Source: Candidatus Collierbacteria bacterium RIFOXYD1_FULL_40_9 (lineage in GTDB: Bacteria > Patescibacteriota > Microgenomatia > UBA1400 > MFAQ01). From it: a stretch of DNA of 5,820 nucleotides. The translations under genes and the position numbers were made by a program. The stretch covers positions 1 through 5,820 of the forward strand of contig MFAQ01000031.1 in the NCBI GenBank assembly GCA_001776275.1, written 5' to 3'. This document shows positions 1 through 5,371 of the stretch, in pieces (within the stretch, counting starts at the first letter, position 1; each line of letters begins with the position of its first letter). The notes under the pieces were generated by a model. It ran no database searches, was not told the origin of the DNA, and saw nothing but the letters and a program-made list of their open reading frames with translations.

Positions 1-18
1 TATATCATAAAAATTTGA

Positions 19-27
19 TGATAAAAT
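19..27 (+). promoter_or_regulatory. Putative extended -10 promoter of the YjjX-type gene
   Basis: The sequence TGATAAAAT fits an extended -10 element (TG, one base, then TAAAAT, 5 of 6 matches to TATAAT). It would start transcription near position 34 and give a leader of about 40 nt that contains the ribosome binding site. Any -35 box would lie at or beyond the window edge. This is inference from motif and spacing only. Confidence 0.4.
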
Positions 28-61
28 CCTAACGGTAAGTGAAGAACATTAATGTACAAAC

Positions 62-67
62 AAGGAG
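62..67 (+). promoter_or_regulatory. Shine-Dalgarno site that decides the start at 73
   Basis: AAGGAG lies five bases before the ATG at 73. The in-frame ATG at 52 has no such site and would add seven residues (MYKQGDN) that contain the ribosome binding site itself. The ATG at 73 is therefore the likely start. This is the clearest Shine-Dalgarno sequence in the window. Confidence 0.8.
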
Positions 68-72
68 ATAAC

Positions 73-609
73 ATGAACAAGATTAGAGTATTCGTTGGTT
101 CAATCAACCCAGTAAAGGAATTGGCTGTTAAGTCTGCCTTTCAAAAAACGCTTCCTCAATACGAAGCTATGGTTCACGGTCTAGCAGTGCCATCAGGTGT
201 CCGCGCACAGCCAATGACAGACGCCGAAACACTTTTAGGTGCAAAAAACCGCTTAGCCAATCTCACTCAATTTGCTACCAGCGCTGACTTTTGGGTCGGT
301 ATCGAAGGCGGGGTGGAAGTAGTCGGAAGACAAATCGAGTCCTTTGCTTGGGTGGTTGTAAAGTCAAAAGAAGGTGTTTATGGTAAAAGTCGTACAGCTA
401 CTTTTACACTACCAAGTCAGGTTTCGGAACTAGTGTTAAAAGGCATGGAGTTGGGCGACGCAGATGATCTTGTTTTTGGTCAAAGTAATTCCAAGCGTAC
501 AAACGGGTCAGTTGGAATAATGACTGGTGACATTATCACAAGAACTACTTATTACGAACACGCACTGATTTTAGCTCTGATTCCGTTTAAAAGCCCAGAT
601 CTCTACTAA
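73..609 (+). CDS. yjjX: Inosine/xanthosine triphosphatase, YjjX/DUF84 family
   Basis: A 178-residue cytoplasmic protein close to the family's usual length (E. coli YjjX is about 170). Members hydrolyse non-canonical purine nucleotides (ITP, XTP) to keep deaminated bases out of DNA and RNA. Family landmarks seen here: an N-terminal GSINPVKELAV loop (residues 9-19), GVRAQPMTDAET followed by GAKNRLAN (42-63), the DFWVGIEGG segment (72-80), and the C-terminal TGDIITRTTYYEHALILALIPF region (150-171) with the typical ALIPF ending. The start at 73 is set by AAGGAG at 62-67; a longer form from 52 is unlikely. The gene stands alone, with its own putative promoter and terminator, and converges on a helicase gene. 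The family assignment is firm; the exact substrate is inferred from characterised relatives. Confidence 0.87.
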   Translation: MNKIRVFVGSINPVKELAVKSAFQKTLPQYEAMVHGLAVPSGVRAQPMTDAETLLGAKNRLANLTQFATSADFWVGIEGGVEVVGRQIESFAWVVVKSKEGVYGKSRTATFTLPSQVSELVLKGMELGDADDLVFGQSNSKRTNGSVGIMTGDIITRTTYYEHALILALIPFKSPDLY

Positions 610-613
610 TACC

Positions 614-645
614 AAAAATCCCCCTACCAAATAGGGGGACTTTTT
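614..645. terminator. Bidirectional intrinsic terminator between convergent genes
   Basis: The stem CCCCCTA (620-626) and TAGGGGG (632-638) close a 5-nt loop, with five A's upstream (614-618) and five T's downstream (641-645). Each strand therefore reads a GC-rich hairpin followed by a T run. It lies 10 bp after the stop of the forward yjjX-type gene and just past the stop of the minus-strand helicase (653), so it probably ends both transcripts. Confidence 0.85.
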
Positions 646-652
646 GTGGACT

Positions 653-1855
653 TTAGTCTACAAAGGTTATGGCAAAGCCTTTTTTACCAGCTCTACCAGT
701 GCGACCAATTCGGTGAATATAGTCTTCATGGCTACCTGGCTGATCAAAGTTGATTACATGACTAACATCTTTTACGTCGATTCCTCTGGCAGCCACATCT
801 GTAGCAATAAGTGCTTGCACTTCTCCGTTTTTAAACTTTCGCAATGCCGCTTCTCTCTGTGACTGGGATTTATTTCCATGAATAGAGGCCACTTTAAATC
901 CGTTTTTCAATAGGTCATGCAAAATATCTTCTGCTCCATACTTAGTTCTACTAAATACTAGTACTTTTCCAAATCCTTCGGTTCTTAGTAGGTCTTTTAG
1001 TTTGTTTAATTTGTTAAACTTACCAGATACTTTTATTATGTTTTGCTCTACATTCTGAGCCGTAACTCCAGTTTTTACTGAAATTTTAATAGGGGAAACC
1101 ATAAACTGTCTGCCAATTTGTTCAACTCTATTATCAATAGTTGCCGAAAACAGAAGAGTTTGTTTCTTCTCTGGTAGCAGAGACATTATTTCTGTAATGT
1201 CTTTTACAAATCCCATATCGAGCATTCTGTCCATCTCGTCTAAGACTACAGTTCTAACTCTGTCGAATCTTAGTACATTTCTCTGGTACAAGTCTTTTAT
1301 TCTTCCCGGTGTTCCGACAAATATATGGGGGCGGCGCCTTAGATCCGCTATCTGTCTTTCCATACTCGAACCGCCTATCAGAAGACAAGAGTAAATAGGA
1401 AGACTCATGGAGAGTAGTCTAATTTCATCGCGAATTTGGACCGCTAGTTCACGAGTCGGTGCCAAAATAAGAGCATTTTGACCTGGGTCGGAAATTATTT
1501 TATTAAGAATTGGCAAGACAAATGCCGTAGTTTTCCCGGTACCAGTGTCAGCCAAACCAATAATATCTTCACCGGCAAGGCCGGGTTTTAGGGTCTTGTC
1601 CTGAATGGGGGTAGGAGTACTAAAACCTCTAATCTCTAGGTTCTTCTTTAGTTGTGGGTCCATATTAAAGTCAGAGAACTTGTGCTCAATCTCTACTACT
1701 TCTATGGTTGTATCTATAGCGGGTCGCACAAACAGTCTGGTATCTAACTGTTTTGGGGCAAATCGAGGTCGGCCGCCACTAGCAATCTTACTTCTACCAC
1801 CAAAAAAACTTTTTCCGGAGCGATTTCCGCCACCAGATCTTCTTCTTGTAAACAT
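653..1855 (-). CDS. DEAD-box ATP-dependent RNA helicase (RhlE-like)
   Basis: A 400-residue cytoplasmic RNA helicase that remodels RNA or RNP using ATP. Motifs in order: Q motif (F60-SDF to PTPIQ at 81-85), motif I ADTGTGKT (102-109), Ia PTRELA (133-138), GG (161-162), Ib TPGR (182-185), motif II DEMD (206-209), motif III SAT (237-239), IV VFSRTK (299-304), V ATDVAARGIDV (351-361), VI HRIGRTGR (381-388). The ATP-binding and hydrolysis motifs are intact apart from Met in place of the Ala of DEAD. The first ~45 residues are basic and rich in Gly, Arg and Ser, a likely RNA-binding head; the protein ends right after RecA domain 2 with no C-terminal tail. I chose the ATG at 1855 because MFTRRRSGGG looks like a family start. 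A TTG at 1927, with GGAG four bases upstream, would add 24 residues and cannot be excluded. An extended -10 promoter lies at 1979-1987. Confidence 0.93.
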   Translation of the reverse strand: MFTRRRSGGGNRSGKSFFGGRSKIASGGRPRFAPKQLDTRLFVRPAIDTTIEVVEIEHKFSDFNMDPQLKKNLEIRGFSTPTPIQDKTLKPGLAGEDIIGLADTGTGKTTAFVLPILNKIISDPGQNALILAPTRELAVQIRDEIRLLSMSLPIYSCLLIGGSSMERQIADLRRRPHIFVGTPGRIKDLYQRNVLRFDRVRTVVLDEMDRMLDMGFVKDITEIMSLLPEKKQTLLFSATIDNRVEQIGRQFMVSPIKISVKTGVTAQNVEQNIIKVSGKFNKLNKLKDLLRTEGFGKVLVFSRTKYGAEDILHDLLKNGFKVASIHGNKSQSQREAALRKFKNGEVQALIATDVAARGIDVKDVSHVINFDQPGSHEDYIHRIGRTGRAGKKGFAITFVD

Positions 1856-1886
1856 TTTATTTAAGGGGAATATCCGTCCACTTTTC

Positions 1887-1922
1887 GGTTGTCCTTTAGA
1901 AAATTGGGGGTCATAGACAACC
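1887..1922 (-). repeat. Inverted repeat in the helicase leader
   Basis: GGTTGTC (1887-1893) and GACAACC (1916-1922) form a perfect 7-bp inverted repeat around 22 bases, in the stretch between the predicted transcription start and the ATG at 1855. On the minus strand it begins five bases downstream of the first base of the alternative TTG start (1927). Long structured leaders are known for some cold-responsive helicase genes, but a 7-bp stem with a 22-nt loop is weak and could be chance. Confidence 0.3.
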
Positions 1923-1978
1923 TGCAAGAGGCTCCAAAACCAAAAGCTAATCGCTTCACTCTAAGAACAATATAGGGC

Positions 1979-1987
1979 ATTATATCA
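1979..1987 (-). promoter_or_regulatory. Extended -10 promoter of the helicase gene
   Basis: Read on the minus strand this is TGATATAAT, a perfect TATAAT (1984-1979) with the extended TG dinucleotide. The TGA is also the stop codon of the upstream 521-residue gene, so the promoter begins exactly where that gene ends. No convincing -35 box is seen, which an extended -10 can tolerate. A start near 1972 would give a leader of about 115 nt to the ATG at 1855, or about 45 nt to the alternative TTG at 1927. Confidence 0.55.
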
Positions 1988-3550
1988 TACTTTCAGACGT
2001 CTCACTCTAGAGTTGTCACGAGTAAATATTTTAGGATCAACATAAATCTCTGAGAGGTGACTAGAAATACTTTTTCCGATCCTTGATACAAACTCGTGTA
2101 TAGGGTGAAAGCCGTCTCTTGGCAAGTATAAATTATGTATCTCCCTTCTTAAATCCCCAATACCAGGATATACCGCGTCGTAACCCCATTCTCCAGTTTT
2201 CCACCTAGATTTCATCCACATTAGGACTTTCAAAAAGTCTTGCTCATCGTCTGGTTTCTCTTGCCTCAAAAATCTCTCCTCCTTAAGTGCTTCCAGAATA
2301 TATGGTCCAATAGTCCAAAATTGTGCCTCATCATCACCGCCACCTCCAATTGTTGGAAATGTTTTAAACAAAATGTCACTGTCTGTTTGTGCAACAAATC
2401 TCATGCACGACAGAGCAAAGTCTTTGCAGGCAGGGGCGTTTGTGTGTGTTAACAATCTAACGACATTTGCATCAATGTTCTGTTGGCGCAATTTACTCTC
2501 GTTTTCTATAAATGTTCCCTCAGACGCCCAACCATCTATTATTGCCTTAGCCTCTTTGTCCTGAAAGTATGCCACAGAGTGGTATCTTTCTCTCCGTGAC
2601 AATCGTTTCTCGTCAATTATTTTTCTTGGTTCCCAAGTAACATAGTCTCTCTTATTAAGAACCATCTCTCCAAGCAGTGATTCATCTGGAAAGCCGTTGT
2701 TGTTGATTGGCAAAAAGATATGACCCAACTTTGGTATGTGACCCGGTCTATTATTTATTACATCTGCGATTTCACGAAGGGATGTTTCAAAGTTTTGGAT
2801 CCCATCCATTATTTTATATGCCTCCTCTACCTTTTTTATAACCTTAACTCCAGTAAGAATCTCTGTTAACTTTAAAAATCCTTCACCTACTCTCATTTCA
2901 ACACTGTCATTTACTGTAGATCCATCTGGATGCCCATACCCGTCAACCCCTCCCAGTTTTATTACTTCACTAGAATTAATTAGGTCATCGGTTCCAAAAA
3001 CCAACATAAGTTTCTTTGCGTATTGTGGGTTATTTAGCAAAAACATTAGCTCTTTTTCTGTCGATTGTATAGAAGGCATTTTTTCATCATCCTTATGTTT
3101 CTCATAAAAACTTAATGCCTCTTTTGGTACCAAGAAAACTATATTTTTAACCTCGTCATCTTTAGCTAATTCTTCAACAAAGTACTCTGCCCAGTTTTTA
3201 AATGCCATACTAATACCATACTTATCAAAAAGCCCATCAGACCAGTCCTTTGCTCCAAATGTCTCCTTAATTGCTCGTCTGTGTCCAAATGCTGTTAAAC
3301 CTAAAAATACGGTTTCCTTTCCAGATGGTTTAAGGCTAGATCTAGATTTTTTTGTCATGTATAGAAACTCGGTAGCGGTTCCAACCCACTTACAAGATTT
3401 TAGAAAAGTTTCAAGCTTCTCTTTGCTGACATGTTCAGTGTTTCCAAGATCTGACGCAAACATTAGCCTCTCAAGGTTATTTTCACCGGGTTGTAGATAT
3501 TTAAGCTCTGATACTTCAGTAAAAGCTTGTTCATAAGTACTTGCACTCAT
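1985..3550 (-). CDS. Uncharacterised 521-residue soluble protein
   Basis: I do not recognise this protein. It is a long, well-formed open frame of ordinary composition, rich in charged residues, with no signal peptide and no membrane segment, so it is probably cytoplasmic. Visible landmarks are a hydrophobic strand then FGHRR (80-92), NIVFLVPKEA (136-145), KLMLVFGTDD (180-189) followed by GGVDGYGHPDG (200-210), INNNGFPDE (282-290), RLSRRERYH (316-324), a Gly/Asp run IGGGGDDEAQFW (401-412), and a Trp-rich stretch WMKSRWKTGEWGYD (445-458). Alternating hydrophobic strands and helices suggest an alpha/beta fold in the N-terminal half and a helical C-terminal half, but that is inference. The start at 3550 gives an ATG with no Shine-Dalgarno and a -10-like box six bases upstream, consistent with a leaderless mRNA. 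It diverges from the 112-residue gene across 20 bp. The 129 bp to the helicase hold a separate promoter, so co-transcription is possible but not required. Confidence 0.85.
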   Translation of the reverse strand: MSASTYEQAFTEVSELKYLQPGENNLERLMFASDLGNTEHVSKEKLETFLKSCKWVGTATEFLYMTKKSRSSLKPSGKETVFLGLTAFGHRRAIKETFGAKDWSDGLFDKYGISMAFKNWAEYFVEELAKDDEVKNIVFLVPKEALSFYEKHKDDEKMPSIQSTEKELMFLLNNPQYAKKLMLVFGTDDLINSSEVIKLGGVDGYGHPDGSTVNDSVEMRVGEGFLKLTEILTGVKVIKKVEEAYKIMDGIQNFETSLREIADVINNRPGHIPKLGHIFLPINNNGFPDESLLGEMVLNKRDYVTWEPRKIIDEKRLSRRERYHSVAYFQDKEAKAIIDGWASEGTFIENESKLRQQNIDANVVRLLTHTNAPACKDFALSCMRFVAQTDSDILFKTFPTIGGGGDDEAQFWTIGPYILEALKEERFLRQEKPDDEQDFLKVLMWMKSRWKTGEWGYDAVYPGIGDLRREIHNLYLPRDGFHPIHEFVSRIGKSISSHLSEIYVDPKIFTRDNSRVRRLKV

Positions 3551-3555
3551 ACAGA

Positions 3556-3562
3556 TATAATA
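3556..3562. promoter_or_regulatory. Overlapping divergent -10 boxes (bidirectional promoter)
   Basis: On the plus strand TATAAT (3556-3561) lies so that transcription would begin at about 3568, at or a few bases before the ATG at 3571. On the minus strand TATTAT (3562-3557, 5 of 6) lies six bases before the ATG whose first base is 3550. The two boxes share five positions around the 8-bp palindrome TAATATTA (3558-3565). Neither side has a good -35 box at 16-18 bp spacing and neither has a Shine-Dalgarno, so both mRNAs look leaderless. Confidence 0.5.
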
Positions 3563-3570
3563 TTACATAT

Positions 3571-3909
3571 ATGGACCCAGAAACTCTAGAAAATCTAAAA
3601 ACTACAAAACCAAAGGCCGTTACCCACATTACCCTCCAGCGAGCTGTGGATCTTGGTGAATACGATCCAGAATATCTTGCCTCTTTCTCGGAATGGCATG
3701 ACCTCACCCCGCACCTTCAGTGGCGTATGGTGCACCAAGCCATCAAAAACAGAAGAACATCTCTCAATGTAAACTGGGCAGAAATAGCCAACCAACCAAA
3801 CTACAGTCAAAAACCACACTTAAAACCAATTCAGGAAAGTATTGAAAGGCAACTAAAACAGCTACAAAACGACGAGGAGTCGCTTCAAAACTACTTTTTA
3901 AATAAATAA
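3571..3909 (+). CDS. Small uncharacterised protein, MDPETLENLK type
   Basis: A 112-residue, probably cytoplasmic, helical and charged protein with no signal peptide, membrane segment or cysteines. It opens MDPETLENLKTTKPKAVTHI, has a central aromatic, His-rich part (about residues 30-60: YDPEYL, SEWHDLTPHLQWRMVHQAIKNRR), and ends in a Gln/Glu/Lys-rich helix (about 87-105). From memory it resembles a hypothetical family found in Patescibacteria genomes; I know no function for it. I chose the ATG at 3571 because the longer frame from TTG at 3541 would overlap the divergent gene and contain the -10 box. There is no Shine-Dalgarno; with TATAAT ending ten bases upstream the mRNA is probably leaderless. 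It shares its promoter region with the 521-residue gene, which hints at joint regulation, and is followed five bases later by a hairpin terminator. Confidence 0.8.
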   Translation: MDPETLENLKTTKPKAVTHITLQRAVDLGEYDPEYLASFSEWHDLTPHLQWRMVHQAIKNRRTSLNVNWAEIANQPNYSQKPHLKPIQESIERQLKQLQNDEESLQNYFLNK

Positions 3910-3944
3910 AAAAAAGACGCCTTATAAAAAAGGCGTCTGTCTTG
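3908..3944. terminator. Hairpin terminator shared by the small gene and the tRNA
   Basis: AGACGCCTT (3915-3923) and AAGGCGTCT (3930-3938) form a 9-bp perfect stem with a 6-nt loop. On the minus strand it is followed by a run of T's (complement of the A's at 3908-3914), making a strong intrinsic terminator 10 bp past the tRNA 3' end. On the plus strand it is followed only by GTCTTG, a poor T tract, so termination of the 112-residue gene is less certain. The stem sits five bases past that gene's stop. Confidence 0.8.
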
Positions 3945-3948
3945 ACAG

Positions 3949-4024
3949 CTGGTCTGGCAGGATTCGAACCTACAACCTCCCGCCTGACGGGCCGGGCGCT
4001 CGTCCACGTTTGAGCTTCAGACCA
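3949..4024 (-). tRNA. Probable tRNA-Asp (GUC) with irregular anticodon arm
   Basis: A cloverleaf of 76 nt can be drawn on the minus strand. The acceptor stem is TGGTCTG/CAGACCA (7 bp, U1-A72), the D stem is GCTC/GAGC with a loop holding GG, and the T arm is GTAGG-TTCGAAT-CCTGC with one G-U pair. The discriminator base is G, as in tRNA-Asp, and CCA is not encoded. The anticodon arm runs CCCGG CCCGTCAG GCGGG. With one G bulged it gives a 5-bp stem and the 7-nt loop CCGTCAG, anticodon GUC (3988-3986), Asp. It is one base longer than a normal arm, has C instead of U at position 33, and the D loop ends in C instead of the usual A21. The good promoter and downstream terminator argue that it is expressed. 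That it is a tRNA is well supported; the Asp identity is moderately supported, and a degenerate or recently altered tRNA is possible. Confidence 0.82.
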
Positions 4025-4043
4025 TCGATCAAATTACCAAACG

Positions 4044-4072
4044 ATTCTATTATCACAAAACAGACTTGTCAA
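4044..4072 (-). promoter_or_regulatory. Near-consensus promoter of the tRNA gene
   Basis: On the minus strand TTGACA (4072-4067) and TAGAAT (4049-4044, 5 of 6) are separated by exactly 17 bp. Transcription would begin near 4037, leaving a 5' leader of a dozen or so bases for RNase P to remove before the tRNA at 4024. It is the best promoter in the window, as expected for a stable RNA. Confidence 0.75.
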
Positions 4073-4116
4073 TAGTTTTTTACTCCCCCATCCTTTTAAT
4101 CATTGATGTTTCCTTG

Positions 4117-4122
4117 TATCAT
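4117..4122 (+). promoter_or_regulatory. Putative -10 box of the DUF1295-type gene
   Basis: TATCAT (5 of 6 matches to TATAAT) ends six bases before the ATG at 4129, so the predicted transcription start falls on or next to the A of the start codon. There is no Shine-Dalgarno ahead of this ATG, which fits a leaderless mRNA. No clear -35 box is seen. The call rests on one hexamer in AT-rich DNA. Confidence 0.35.
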
Positions 4123-4128
4123 AAATCC

Positions 4129-4899
4129 ATGGGTTCGATTTTCCTTCAAGTCGCGATTTTAGTTTTTGTGTACATGACGGTTTGGTACTCAGTCTCTTTG
4201 GTGCTCAAAAGAAGCGATGTTGCTGATTTGGCCTGGGGATTAGGGTTTATTTGCATCTCGCTTTTTCTGTATTTAAATAACCCGCAAAACCCCACGATTA
4301 AAATAGTTTCCTTATTGGTATTTTTCTGGGGTAGTAGGCTGTCTTGGGATATTTTTGACAGACTGATAAACAGTTCGGAGGACTACCGCTATCTTCAGCT
4401 GAGACAGCAATGGGGAAAATGGTTTTATATAAGATCTTTTTTTCAAGTTTATTTACTTCAAGGCATTTTTATGTTCCTTATCTCTCTTGGCATTATTTAT
4501 GCTAGCCAGTCAACCGCCAACTCGCTCAGTTTACAAATTATTTCTGGATTGGTTATTTGGTACATTGGATTTGCACTCGAGTACGTTGCCGACACCCAAC
4601 TTAAAGATTTTATAAATATGCCACAAAACAAGGGTAGACTAATGACCGAAGGGCTGTGGAAATTTAGTCGTCATCCAAACTACTTTGGCGAAGTTACACA
4701 GTGGTGGGGAATCTTCATCCTTGTTGCGAACCAACAATCCTTAATTTCCCTAATAAGCCCGATAACGATAACCATACTCATTCTCTTTGTTTCTGGTATT
4801 CCTATGTTAGAAAAAAAATATGCCGATAGACCAGATTGGCAAGACTACAAAAATAGAACCAGTGCCTTTGTCCCTTGGTGGCCAAAAATAGATAAATAG
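4129..4899 (+). CDS. DUF1295 family integral membrane protein (steroid 5-alpha-reductase-like)
   Basis: A 256-residue polytopic membrane protein with about six or seven hydrophobic segments (near residues 5-26, 36-49, 57-68, 104-125, 135-152, 190-200 and 205-224). It matches the DUF1295 group of the steroid 5-alpha-reductase / isoprenylcysteine methyltransferase-like superfamily. The evidence is ADLAWGLGF near the N terminus (32-40), and the signature GLWKFSRHPNYFGEVTQWWG (175-194), where the Arg-His-Pro-Asn-Tyr-Phe-Gly-Glu core is the cofactor-binding region in the superfamily; a C-terminal ending MLEKKYADRPDWQDYKNRTSAFVPWWP (226-252) is also typical. Relatives reduce enone lipids with NADPH or methylate with SAM; the substrate here is unknown. 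I chose the ATG at 4129 because the longer frame from TTG at 4066 overlaps the tRNA promoter and adds an atypical head. It is the first gene of a rightward set with the small membrane protein and thioredoxin-fold gene. Confidence 0.87.
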   Translation: MGSIFLQVAILVFVYMTVWYSVSLVLKRSDVADLAWGLGFICISLFLYLNNPQNPTIKIVSLLVFFWGSRLSWDIFDRLINSSEDYRYLQLRQQWGKWFYIRSFFQVYLLQGIFMFLISLGIIYASQSTANSLSLQIISGLVIWYIGFALEYVADTQLKDFINMPQNKGRLMTEGLWKFSRHPNYFGEVTQWWGIFILVANQQSLISLISPITITILILFVSGIPMLEKKYADRPDWQDYKNRTSAFVPWWPKIDK

Positions 4900-4904
4900 A
4901 TAAA

Positions 4905-4913
4905 TGGTATATT
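4905..4913 (+). promoter_or_regulatory. Possible extended -10 before the small membrane protein gene
   Basis: TGGTATATT reads as an extended -10 (TG, one base, TATATT, 5 of 6). It would start transcription near 4920, about 23 nt before the ATG at 4943. The 43-bp gap to the preceding gene holds no terminator hairpin, so read-through from the DUF1295-type gene is equally possible. Confidence 0.3.
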
Positions 4914-4942
4914 TAAATCATTCATAAATTTAGTCAAAAAAT

Positions 4943-5371
4943 ATGCAAAAAAGAAGTTTTATAACTACCACCTCAGTCGAAATGGTCAGAATTTATTTTC
5001 TGTGCCTGCTAGTAAATCTTGTTGTTCTCATCTTTGCCAACAAGCTCGCCCCCCAGTCTGTTGTTTTTGGCACCAGCGTCCTTACTCCTAATTGGGGACT
5101 TTTTCTTAGTATGGGCACTTTATCTTTACTTAACTTGCTTTTTGTTCCCTTCTTTGAACAGGTGCAAGAGGAGCTCCAAAGAGAACTAACATCTAAAGAG
5201 TGGATGGTTGGCTACTTTATTTTAAATTTTGTAGGACTTTGGCTCATTTCCCGATTCGCCGAACAACTTGGACTTGGCATTTCCTCATGGTGGGTCGGTG
5301 CCATTCTGGCGTTTATCTTGGACATGTTACAAGGTTTTGCCATTATGCGCTTTGCCTATGAAAAAAAGTAA
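4943..5371 (+). CDS. Small uncharacterised four-helix membrane protein
   Basis: A 142-residue protein with four predicted membrane helices (about residues 16-34, 51-70, 87-104 and 112-134), separated by short loops; the 71-86 loop is acidic and Gln-rich (FEQVQEELQRELTSKEW). There is no cleavable signal peptide and no cysteine other than Cys21, which lies in the first helix, so it is not an obvious thiol-electron carrier such as CcdA. I do not recognise the family. No Shine-Dalgarno precedes the ATG at 4943; a later in-frame ATG at 4982 (MVRIYF) is possible but would shave off the charged N-terminal head. Its last 14 bases overlap the start of the thioredoxin-fold gene in another frame, which suggests translational coupling and perhaps a shared job at the membrane. 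Confidence 0.8.
   Translation: MQKRSFITTTSVEMVRIYFLCLLVNLVVLIFANKLAPQSVVFGTSVLTPNWGLFLSMGTLSLLNLLFVPFFEQVQEELQRELTSKEWMVGYFILNFVGLWLISRFAEQLGLGISSWWVGAILAFILDMLQGFAIMRFAYEKK

Noticed and set aside
644..862. Forward open frame of 72 codons opposite the helicase 3' end, and similar frames at 1197-1394 and 1605-1916.
   Set aside because: They are antisense to a clearly coding helicase, have no start signals and encode no recognisable protein.
2240..2564. Two overlapping forward frames opposite the 521-residue gene.
   Set aside because: Antisense shadows of a long frame with normal coding character; no ribosome binding sites or plausible products.
1985..3550. Scattered resemblance of the 521-residue protein to cis-prenyltransferases (FGHRR, QSTEKELMFLL, VFGTDD).
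   Set aside because: The pieces are short, and the defining MDGNGRWA and RTGGExRxSNF motifs are absent. The protein is also about twice the usual length. Not enough to name a family.
3595..3819. Minus-strand frame of 74 codons opposite the 112-residue gene.
   Set aside because: The forward frame has a promoter, a start and a terminator at the right places; the reverse frame has none.
3980..3998. Reading the anticodon as UCA (selenocysteine or UGA-decoding tRNA), or CAG by forcing a U33.
   Set aside because: There is no long variable arm or extended acceptor stem as in tRNA-Sec. The UCA and CAG frames break most anticodon-stem pairs, and UGA acts as a stop here. GUC keeps the best stem and agrees with discriminator G.
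4066..4128. Extension of the DUF1295-type gene to a TTG at 4066.
   Set aside because: It would overlap the tRNA -35 box, lacks a ribosome binding site and adds residues not typical of the family. A -10 box sits just before the ATG at 4129.
4886..4904. Tandem ATAGATAA-like repeat around the stop codon of the DUF1295-type gene.
   Set aside because: Two short AT-rich copies that partly encode the C terminus; expected by chance in this composition.
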